The notes under the pieces were generated by a model. That model had not been told where the DNA came from. It saw only the letters and a list, made by a program, of their open reading frames with translations, and ran no database searches. Positions 7,532-14,595 of a stretch of DNA of 16,797 nucleotides are shown here, one piece after another; positions within the stretch are counted from its first letter, which is position 1; every line of letters starts with the position of its first letter. Position numbers and translations under genes: made by a program. The stretch is from Chrysochromulina tobinii. Lineage: Eukaryota; Haptophyta; Prymnesiales; Chrysochromulinaceae. The stretch spans positions 1 to 16,797 of the forward strand of contig JWZX01001437.1 in assembly GCA_001275005.1 (NCBI GenBank), read 5' to 3'.

Positions 7532-10500
7532 CGCACGAGCGTGCTCCCACATGGCGATGGCGGCGCTCACGTGCACGTTGAGCGAGCGCAGCAGCCCGCG
7601 CTGTGGGATCTCGACACACTGATCGACTTCAGCCAGCAGCGATGCGGGCACGCCCGTTCCCTCCGCGCCCAGCAGCAGCACCGTCTTCTCGAGCGCACGC
7701 GGTGATCTCCCACGCGACCGGCGAGTGGCTGCGGCCTGTGTGAGCAGCTCATTCGTAAAGGTGAGGCGGCGGGCGGCCCCGGCGGGGAGGCTCCTGACGA
7801 GATTGAGCGCGTCATCCTTTTTCATGCCGGCCATACTCTGGCCATTGACTGCAAGCAACGTCATGCCTATGATGATGCCCTTTTGCTGTGCCAGCGTGCC
7901 ATCCACCACGTCGTTCACCACGATGGCACCGCTTGCGTGATCGCCTAGCCCGAGCCCAATGTGCTTCCCAGGCTCGAAGTCGTACTCATACTGAGAGGCG
8001 AGCTCGTACGGATGAGTGGTATTCACACGGATGGTATTCACACCTCGCTCGTACGGATGAGTGGTCGACGCCTGCTCAGCGCCGTCGTGAGCACCCAGCA
8101 TCGAGTAGTACTCTTGCAGAGGAACGGATCCCGCCGCCTGCTCCAGCGCCACGATGCGCCATCCTGCCGCTCGGCGGGCCCGCAAGTACCTGGACAGCTC
8201 CGCCGGCTTGACCTCTTCCATCGGCAGCCAGCGCTCGGCGCCCAAGCTCAACCCTTTGAAAGCCTCGTGGCTGGCAAGTCGCTTGTCGGGGAGCACGAGC
8301 GCTGCCGCGCCGAAGATCTCGGCGCTCCGGCAGATGCCGCCGAGATTGGTTGGCTTGTCGAGGAGCGAGGCGACTACGATGAGCTCGTGCGCGCGCCGCT
8401 TGGACTGCACCGCCGTGGTGCGCAGGTCGGCGAGCTGTGCATGCATGGGGGCGAAGGAGTCGGCGTGCGAGACAGCCCCCTCGTCTTCAAGCGCGCCGCT
8501 CGCCACTGCTTCTGCTGCCGCAGTCGCATCCTCCTCAGATTCGGCGCCTGATTGCCTCCGATTGCGCCTGGTTGCCTCCTCATCCGCCTCCTCGTCCGCG
8601 GCCGCCGCTGCGCTGAGCACATCAAACACAAGAGGCTCGACATTCCACCAGCCATGACCGCCGAGCGCCGTCTTGCGCTGTGCCACTTGGTGAGTGGCGC
8701 GGCTGGTGGCGGTGGCCGCAGGGCTGGCTGCGGCGGGGGCGAGGAGGGGCTCGATGCCAGCTAGAGCTGACGAAACTGGAGCTGACGAAACGCTGCTGGC
8801 GGTTACTGGAGCTGACGAAACGCTGCTGGTGGTTGTGCCACGCAAGGCAGCGAGCTCTCCCCGTAGGTACTCCGTCAGGGCCAGCCGGCGCTCTGACGCT
8901 TCCTTCTGAAGCGCGGCGGTCTCCTCCTCCTTACTCGCGTGCACCAGCGCCGACATCTGGCGCCCCAAACGCTCTTGGGCGGACACGGGGGCAGACTCGC
9001 CATCTCCCGCGCCCGCCGCCAAGGCCGCGCCTCGCGCGTCGTACAAGGCTGCCGAGGCGGACCGCGAGTGCGCCGGCAGCCAGAGCAGCGGGTCTATGGC
9101 GGCAGTGGCGGCGACAATCTGCGGCTGCGTGGCGAAGAAGGTACCGAGGGTCGCTAGAAGCGCCGGTGGTGCCAGAGCGCCGTCGCGAGCGCCGTCGCCA
9201 TCCGTGGCAGACGGAGCGACGGCGGGGGTGCCGACGTCCGCGCGCGCTGCAGCAGCCGGGGTGCGCCTCATGGACGCAGCCGCATCGAGATCGTCCGAAA
9301 TCGTGGCGTCGGGGGTCAGAGCAGCCAGGCGAGAGAGCACCCCGATCGACAGCAGCCGCGCGGTATGGAATGTGCACGTTGCCCAGCCGAGAAGGTGCGG
9401 CAGCACTGTGTTCATGGCAGCCTGGCGCGAGTCCGGCGGCAGCGCGACGAGGGCCGCGCCAACGATCAGCACGGCGGAGGCAGCGGCGTCGCGGGATAGG
9501 GTAGGATCAGCCACGAAGTTGCAAAGGACCGTTGGGGCCGTCCGCGCGTCGCTCAGCACGAGCGCCACTGCAAAGCTCTCCATGTACTGCCTGACACGAG
9601 GTAACGGCTTCTCGGACAGCAAGCGCCACACGCAGCTGGCCGCCGCCTGCGCCGGTGCCCCAAGCTGTGGAAGCCACGGGGCTAGTAAGCTGAGTGCTTG
9701 CCAGGAGCGTAAGCAGCGACGTGCTCCCTGCGTCTGTGGTAGATACCACTTGGGGAAGCTTGCATCGGGTGAGGCGACGGAGTCGAGGAGCAAAGCGGTG
9801 ACGGCGTTGAGGAGGGCGAGTGCGCCGTCGTTGCTCGCGCCTGCGGCCAACGACGCCTCCTCTCGCAGCGGCAGCTCCAAAAGCAGCCGTAGTGCGAGCG
9901 CCCTCACGCGATGCGCCGCGGCACGGCGCTGGGCGTCCGCACCGCCGGCCATGAGGGCGTCCAGCAACGCCTGGATACCCTCATCCTCCGCAGAGGCGCA
10001 CCCATCGACCACAGGAGCGGCGGCGGCGCTGGTGGTAGAGGCGCGACTGCACGTGGCGGCAGAAGACTGCGAGTCTGCAGGCACGGCAAGGGCCAGATCG
10101 GCACGGCTCACGCTCATGACTGCCCGTGTGGACAGCCGCGGCGCAAGGTCGTCATCCAACGTGGAGAGCAGCGCGGTGCTGCCCACCGGCAAGGCCGCAT
10201 CCCCATGCAGCAAGAGCTCGTGTATGCGAGAGGCCCATGGGAGGCAAGCGCGGGGCTGCTCCAGAACGGCGTCGCACAGACGGGAGGCGGCGAGCTGTGC
10301 GGCAAACGGACGGGCAGCGCCGAGGCCGTGTAGGAAGTCGAAAGCTCCGAAGCTCTCAGCTTGAAGGCCAGTGCAGTGCAGCACGGGCACGCTGAGGAGG
10401 GCGTTGGCAACGGCTGCACAGAGGCTCGGCTGCAGAGCGGTCGATCGCACCAGACGAAGACTCTCCAAGCAGGCGCGGTGGAGAGCGCGGACGTGCGAGA

Positions 10501-13500
10501 CCGTTGACGAGACCGACGAGACCGCGCCGTCCGTAGCGGCCGCGCCATCTGATTGCCTCTGATTGCCTCTGATTTCCTCTGAGTGCGAGACCACGCCGTC
10601 CGTAGCGGCCGCACCATCAACGACAGAGTGGCGGAGGGCGATGCGGATCAATGGCCCAGCACAGCGGAGAAGCGCATGCAGCGCCTCGGCATCGCCCGAC
10701 GACTGCTTCAGAGCGGCCGCGCAGGATGCCAGCCACGTCTGATGCCGTCGATCCACAAGCTCACTGTCGCGTACCACAGCCGGCGCGATGCCTTCGCGCA
10801 CGCGTATAGGTGGCGGGGGCGATGATCGGCCGCTGACGGTCGCCACTGACGGTGCATCGCCTGCAGCGTCCAGCAGGGCGGCTAGCGCAGCCCATTGCGC
10901 CACCTCCGAGCGGTATCGCAGTCGCAAGTCGACCCCGTTGCCATCGCCGTCCATGCTTGCGAAGCGTCCCGCGCCCTCCGCGCAAGCCGCCAGCATTGTC
11001 TCTCGCGCCGACTGCATGGGCTTAGTAAGGAGTGGATGCACGGCGACGATGCCTGGTGCGCCGTCGTGAGCAAGTTCCAGCGCCCTCGCACCATACATCC
11101 CGGCGCGCACCACGGCGGAGAGAGCGTCAGCGGCCATCAGTCGCACGCGCGGCGCTTGGGGTCCGGCCGCGCTCGCAAGTTCGGCACTCAGGCCTTGGAG
11201 CAGCTGCTCGCCCACAAACGTGACGATCGAGCGAACCTCCGGCACGGCCGCTGTGCATGCAGCCAGGGCGCCGGAGCAGTGGACCACTCGAGCACAGAGC
11301 CAGTCAGTCTGATCAGGTGCACCGACCAGGGATGAGTCGGAACGGCCTGTGCGTGCTTCGGAAAGGGCGTTCTCGACGACGCCGCAGCAACCTTCAGCAC
11401 AGCCAGAGAGCATATTGATCACCACCGAGCGCCAAGCTGGCTCGTCCGCTGCGGCAGCGCCGTCAATGAGCGCATGCAGCAGCACTAGAAGCCGCGGCGC
11501 GTGCAGCGGGTGCAGATAGGCTCGCGTGTGCACGTTCACCAGCTGCGCGCACAGTGGTCCCAGTGCAAGGGCCACACGCTGCGCGGTCGGACACAAGTCG
11601 CACGCCGCGCGGAGCGTCTCTGCCTCCTCTGCACTGTCGCTGAGATCGGAGGCGGCAGGCACGAACGGCTTCGGCTGAGCGGTGATAGGAGATGTGATGG
11701 CTGCTGTGATGGCCGCCGTGATGGCCCCGCCCTGGCTCGCCCCTTTTCGGCGATTGGTATAGCGCTCCAAGTATTCTTGGACCGCTTCAGCAACCTCCGC
11801 CTCCAGCCACGCTCCGCCATCTGCACGTCTCGGGCGCTCAAGCCACTGGCGCACTCGCTCAACGGTCCGTTGCGGCAGTCGAGATGCCGCGGGCACGCTG
11901 CGTACGAACGCCATAATAGGCAACAGCCCCAGAGATGACGCGTCACCGAGCGCGAGCAGCGCCTTCAGACCGACACGCCACAGGCGCGCCTGCGCCACCC
12001 GCCCGTGCGAGCGGCCCGCCTGCTGCATCACGTCACGCAGCGCGTAAAAGCCCCCCTGGCTCAGGACGCCGGGAGCTTCGGGCGTCGAGGCGAGGGCTGT
12101 GAGCAGGTGCTCGCACGCATGCACCTTAGGCGAGTCTTGGCAGGCGCGTAGCAGTGACTCCACCCACGTGCCCGCAGCCTCGACGCCGGCGCGTCGCGCC
12201 AAGTAGGACACGTACAGAGGCAGCGCGTCTCGGACGGCGGCCGCCAAGGGTGAGAGAGGTCCGGTCGAGTCGCCCCTCCCAGCACCACGATAGTTGCCGT
12301 CACCAGCGTCGTCGCCGCTATTCCCGCCGCCGCCGACGCCGCCGCCGCCGCCGCCGCTGAGGTCCACCCGCCACGGCGCATGCGAGTGCAGGAGCAGCGG
12401 CAGCAAGTGCTCGGCCATGAAGCGCGCGGGCGGCACCACGGCGTGCGCCTCTGCAGCTGCAGAGCCAGTGGTTTCGGAGGGCTCTGGAGGTTCGGGCGCC
12501 TCGAGGGCAGCCGCGACATGCTCCAGGAGGGTGAGAGCCGCCCAGTAGCGCACGGCGACATTAGCATGGCCAAAGGCCCTGCGTAGCAGCAGCTCGACCC
12601 ACGGCCACGAGGGAGGCGGCTCCAGGGCCTCGCGCGAAGATGAGGGCGAGGTCACTGCTGCATCGCTGTCCGCTGAGGCATTTGTCCAAGTACCGGTAGA
12701 AGTACCGGCCGGAGGTGCGACATCGCCTAACCACCACGAAGGCTGTGTCGGCCACACAGGCTGGATGAGATGGACGTCGTACGCGGCCTCGAGAGAGCCA
12801 TAGACGGCCAGGAAGGTCTCCCACGCCGCCACGTCCGCAGCCTGCGCGTGGGCGGTGCTGACGATCAAGGCCGCCGCCTTTGCCTCCTGGGAGGTTCGAT
12901 TCGCACCGTCGCGGCGGAGGGCATGCAAGAGGAGCGCGTTCGGAGTGGGTGGCGCACTCGCCATCGGCGCCGCTTCGAGAGCGGCGCGCCACGCGCCACG
13001 CAGCTGCTCATGCAGGGCCGCGGCGGTGGTGAAACAATGGAGACGAACGGGTTCTGATTCTGACGCGCACCCCCGCGCCAGCCACCCCCACACCGCGACT
13101 GCGCTCGCCTCTACATCCAGATCGGAGCTGCACAGCAGCGAGAGTGCCGCCGCCCGCGCCGCACGGAGCGGCGACAATGAGAGCTGGGCTCCCGCAGCAG
13201 CGAGCGCAGCGCTGGCTTCCGCCGTGGGTGATAGCCGGTGCAGTCGCAGCGCAAGGCTTGCTGCCGCCACCGCCGTCATACTGCTCGCGCCGCTCTTGGC
13301 GCCTTGGCACGCGATCTCATCTGTGGTGGTGGGCTGCAGCGCACTCATCGCCGCTGTCCACAGTCCAGGGATCGCATCTGCAGTGACGAGCTTCGCAATA
13401 GCTTCGCAAGTCATGTCGAGGACCACAGCTGATACGGAAGTGGCAGTTTCCGCGCTGAGAATGGGCAGGAACACGTGTCGCACGGCGGCCTCGCGGCGTT

Positions 13501-13864
13501 CTAACGTTACGCCCTCCGCCAGCACCAGCGCGACGCGCAAAAGCACCAGAGTCATGATGTCATCACTGTCCTGACCCCGCTGAAGCAACGCAGGAAGACT
13601 GGAGAGCAACTGGTCCGGCGCCAGTGAGAGCGCTGCGAGGTGCAATTGAAAAAGCGCGTCGGCGTTGCCGTCTGCTAGCGACTGAACAGTGACGCATCGC
13701 GCAACACGCGATGCGAGCTCGGTAAGGGCAGCATGAAGAGCTCTTAGCGTCGGCATCCTGGTTCTGCTCTCCCACACCGCCGAGAACTGGTACCGGTAAA
13801 CTTGGTTGCGTCCAATTGTCCTTGCTAGCAAGCAAGATTGTACTTGGCATGACTTGCGGCTCAT
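7397..13864 (-). CDS. TARBP1/Trm3-like tRNA (guanosine-2'-O)-methyltransferase, 2,155 aa, C-terminus altered by the LTR
   Basis: The C-terminal SpoU/SPOUT domain has all three motifs. Motif 1 (about aa 1828-1858) reads VVASLLDKPTNLGGICRSAE, with the Asn and catalytic-type Arg. Motif 2 is LLLGAEGTGVP, and motif 3 is IPQRGLLRSLNVHVSAAIAM. These closely resemble TARBP1 and Trm3, which by family knowledge methylate G18 of tRNA using SAM. About 1,550 N-terminal residues form Ala/Leu-rich helical repeats, as in TARBP1's solenoid. Human TARBP1 is about 1,620 aa; the excess here comes from low-complexity stretches and a PDZ-like insertion. No intron is evident in 6.4 kb. The first ATG is 13864, with a weak context; ATG 13756 (MPTLRALHAALTEL) has A at -3 and is a good alternative. 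The last native codon kept is GCG at 7532-7534; the final 44 residues are LTR-encoded, replacing Ala-Gly-stop. The catalytic motifs are intact. Confidence 0.9.
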   Translation of the reverse strand: MSRKSCQVQSCLLARTIGRNQVYRYQFSAVWESRTRMPTLRALHAALTELASRVARCVTVQSLADGNADALFQLHLAALSLAPDQLLSSLPALLQRGQDSDDIMTLVLLRVALVLAEGVTLERREAAVRHVFLPILSAETATSVSAVVLDMTCEAIAKLVTADAIPGLWTAAMSALQPTTTDEIACQGAKSGASSMTAVAAASLALRLHRLSPTAEASAALAAAGAQLSLSPLRAARAAALSLLCSSDLDVEASAVAVWGWLARGCASESEPVRLHCFTTAAALHEQLRGAWRAALEAAPMASAPPTPNALLLHALRRDGANRTSQEAKAAALIVSTAHAQAADVAAWETFLAVYGSLEAAYDVHLIQPVWPTQPSWWLGDVAPPAGTSTGTWTNASADSDAAVTSPSSSREALEPPPSWPWVELLLRRAFGHANVAVRYWAALTLLEHVAAALEAPEPPEPSETTGSAAAEAHAVVPPARFMAEHLLPLLLHSHAPWRVDLSGGGGGGVGGGGNSGDDAGDGNYRGAGRGDSTGPLSPLAAAVRDALPLYVSYLARRAGVEAAGTWVESLLRACQDSPKVHACEHLLTALASTPEAPGVLSQGGFYALRDVMQQAGRSHGRVAQARLWRVGLKALLALGDASSLGLLPIMAFVRSVPAASRLPQRTVERVRQWLERPRRADGGAWLEAEVAEAVQEYLERYTNRRKGASQGGAITAAITAAITSPITAQPKPFVPAASDLSDSAEEAETLRAACDLCPTAQRVALALGPLCAQLVNVHTRAYLHPLHAPRLLVLLHALIDGAAAADEPAWRSVVINMLSGCAEGCCGVVENALSEARTGRSDSSLVGAPDQTDWLCARVVHCSGALAACTAAVPEVRSIVTFVGEQLLQGLSAELASAAGPQAPRVRLMAADALSAVVRAGMYGARALELAHDGAPGIVAVHPLLTKPMQSARETMLAACAEGAGRFASMDGDGNGVDLRLRYRSEVAQWAALAALLDAAGDAPSVATVSGRSSPPPPIRVREGIAPAVVRDSELVDRRHQTWLASCAAALKQSSGDAEALHALLRCAGPLIRIALRHSVVDGAAATDGVVSHSEEIRGNQRQSDGAAATDGAVSSVSSTVSHVRALHRACLESLRLVRSTALQPSLCAAVANALLSVPVLHCTGLQAESFGAFDFLHGLGAARPFAAQLAASRLCDAVLEQPRACLPWASRIHELLLHGDAALPVGSTALLSTLDDDLAPRLSTRAVMSVSRADLALAVPADSQSSAATCSRASTTSAAAAPVVDGCASAEDEGIQALLDALMAGGADAQRRAAAHRVRALALRLLLELPLREEASLAAGASNDGALALLNAVTALLLDSVASPDASFPKWYLPQTQGARRCLRSWQALSLLAPWLPQLGAPAQAAASCVWRLLSEKPLPRVRQYMESFAVALVLSDARTAPTVLCNFVADPTLSRDAAASAVLIVGAALVALPPDSRQAAMNTVLPHLLGWATCTFHTARLLSIGVLSRLAALTPDATISDDLDAAASMRRTPAAAARADVGTPAVAPSATDGDGARDGALAPPALLATLGTFFATQPQIVAATAAIDPLLWLPAHSRSASAALYDARGAALAAGAGDGESAPVSAQERLGRQMSALVHASKEEETAALQKEASERRLALTEYLRGELAALRGTTTSSVSSAPVTASSVSSAPVSSALAGIEPLLAPAAASPAATATSRATHQVAQRKTALGGHGWWNVEPLVFDVLSAAAAADEEADEEATRRNRRQSGAESEEDATAAAEAVASGALEDEGAVSHADSFAPMHAQLADLRTTAVQSKRRAHELIVVASLLDKPTNLGGICRSAEIFGAAALVLPDKRLASHEAFKGLSLGAERWLPMEEVKPAELSRYLRARRAAGWRIVALEQAAGSVPLQEYYSMLGAHDGAEQASTTHPYERGVNTIRVNTTHPYELASQYEYDFEPGKHIGLGLGDHASGAIVVNDVVDGTLAQQKGIIIGMTLLAVNGQSMAGMKKDDALNLVRSLPAGAARRLTFTNELLTQAAATRRSRGRSPRALEKTVLLLGAEGTGVPASLLAEVDQCVEIPQRGLLRSLNVHVSAAIAMWEHARAYLVDAGPNEARKRMRDTMAPPNHKTQVSTYPLISHWEFPTVVTG
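7532..7536. repeat. Right target-site duplication (CGCAC)
   Basis: Matches 267-271 exactly and abuts the 3' LTR end GATA. It confirms a genuine insertion by integrase rather than an assembly join. Confidence 0.93.
7750..7984 (-). other. PDZ-like domain inserted within the SpoU/SPOUT methyltransferase domain
   Basis: Residues about 1961-2039 of the methyltransferase read as a PDZ domain. There is a GLGL carboxylate-binding-type loop (KHIGLGLGDHASG), then VVNDVVDGTLAQQKG, IGMTLLAVNGQSMAG, an Ala-Leu-Asn-Leu-Val helix and a closing RLTFTNEL strand. It falls after the first half of the SPOUT domain (VEQ/LEQ-type strand, PLQEYY) and before motif 2 (LLLGAEG). In TARBP1 the same interval is only a short loop. 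A PDZ domain normally binds protein C-terminal tails. The identification is by pattern only, but the spacing of conserved Gly and hydrophobic positions is convincing. Confidence 0.75.
8002..8065 (-). repeat. Nested in-frame repeats beside the PDZ-like insertion
   Basis: GCTCGTACGGATGAGTGGT occurs at 8002-8020 and 8047-8065, 45 bases apart. GGTATTCACAC occurs at 8018-8028 and 8033-8043, 15 bases apart. Both spacings keep the frame. On the minus strand they encode a repeated THPYE motif between the SPOUT first half and the PDZ-like domain. Confidence 0.9.
8550..8579 (-). repeat. Three 10-bp GATTGCCTCC-type units in the methyltransferase gene
   Basis: GATTGCCTCC, GATTGCGCCT and GGTTGCCTCC lie head to tail on the plus strand. 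A related triple array (GATTGCCTCT, GATTGCCTCT, GATTTCCTCT) lies at 10551-10580 of the same gene. A 10-bp unit breaks the frame unless present in threes, and both sites have exactly three. Confidence 0.8.
8761..8835 (-). repeat. 15-bp minisatellite (Val/Ser/Ala-rich coding)
   Basis: Five 15-bp blocks in the order A-A-B-A-B: A is CTGGAGCTGACGAAA (first copy CTAGAG...) and B is CGCTGCTGGCGGTTA or a close variant. On the minus strand they encode repeated SSVSSAPV in the linker before the methyltransferase domain. Confidence 0.9.
10515..10617 (-). repeat. 69-bp offset duplication with a 10-bp triplet array inside
   Basis: About 33 bases around GCCGTCCGTAGCGGCCGC occur at 10515-10548 and again at 10585-10617, offset by 69 bases (23 codons). 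Between them are three 10-bp GATTGCCTCT-type units (10551-10580). The product is a repeated DGAAATDG motif in the solenoid region, probably a surface loop. Confidence 0.88.
11681..11728 (-). repeat. 12-bp GTGATGG repeats coding Ala-Ile-Thr units
   Basis: GTGATGGCTGCT-like units recur about every 12 bases on the plus strand, giving AITAAITAAITSPIT in the protein. It is another frame-preserving expansion in a loop of the methyltransferase solenoid. Confidence 0.75.
12325..12360 (-). repeat. GCC/CCG trinucleotide run coding poly-Gly
   Basis: A run of CCGCCG triplets, with one GAC interruption, encodes GGGGGVGGGG in the methyltransferase. It is a simple-sequence expansion with no visible function. 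Confidence 0.85.
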
Positions 13865-14595
13865 CAAAGCTACACACGCAGCCTGGTGCCGCGCAGCGCC
13901 ACAACCCGGTCTCTGCTAAAGCTAGACCTTGCTTTAAATATCGCTGTGGGAGGGCGGGACGCCCCGCGCCCCCGGGGGATCGGAGCATCGGAGAGCCAGA
14001 CACCATCGTCTATGCCGCATTGAGTATCTCCCCAAATTCCCAAAACGAGATGCATGCAATCTGTCACGTTTCTCCCGTTGGCATTGAATCAGGATGCGCA
14101 TCAAGCAGTTTCGCGATTCCCTTGTGGACTCGAAACCTGAGCTCAATACAGATCTCCCGACATCGGACATGCATCGTTCCGCATGTGGTTGAGTACCCCC
14201 TCTAAATGCCCCGAAAATGCCAAAAAGCAACATGAATCAAATATTAAAACGAACCCTGTTGGGTTCATCACTGATCTGTGCGGTGATCACATCGCCGTGT
14301 CCCGTGAACGAGGAATTCACGTTCCCACGGGCTCCCGCCCCCCGGTGCTTTTTTCAGTTTTCACCTGGTCGGACCCGCGTTCCTCACCAGAAAGCGCTGC
14401 ATGTACGGTCTACAACTACACATGACACACACACAAGCATCGTAACTATAGCATCGGGACCTATGCACTTGTCAGGACGAGGAGATGGAATTCGGGATAG
14501 AATCACACACAGCAACAGCAATAGCAGCAGCCGCCGAGAACGCACGCAGCAGCTAGCCAGACAGCGGTACGGGCGGGAGGCTCGCGCGCGCGCGC
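13865..14595. other. Intergenic region: methyltransferase promoter and 3' region of the sulfotransferase-like gene
   Basis: Both neighbours are on the minus strand, so this stretch holds the 3' UTR of the upstream gene and the promoter of the downstream one. It is less GC-rich around 14040-14250 than the genes. It contains a short AC run (about 14420-14434) and a CG dinucleotide run (14583-14594). A plus-strand open frame at 14217-14711 and a minus one at 13934-14233 have no recognisable content and were not called. No clear AATAAA was found. Confidence 0.6.
13933..13940 (-). promoter_or_regulatory. TATA-like element for the methyltransferase gene
   Basis: TATTTAAA on the minus strand lies 69 bases before the ATG at 13864. 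A start about 30 bases downstream would give a 5' UTR of roughly 40 bases to ATG 13864 or 150 bases to ATG 13756. It stands out in otherwise GC-rich DNA. No transcript evidence is available. Confidence 0.4.

Noticed and set aside
8154-9504. Overlapping plus-strand frames opposite the methyltransferase linker
   Set aside because: Low-complexity Arg/Ser/Ala/Pro translations mirroring the minus-strand repeats.
9096-10364. Plus-strand open frame of 422 codons within the methyltransferase gene
   Set aside because: Ala/Arg/Ser-rich shadow of a much longer recognisable gene, with no domain of its own.
13865-13867. Methyltransferase start at 13867
   Set aside because: That codon is TTG. The first ATG is at 13864; 13756 is the other plausible start.
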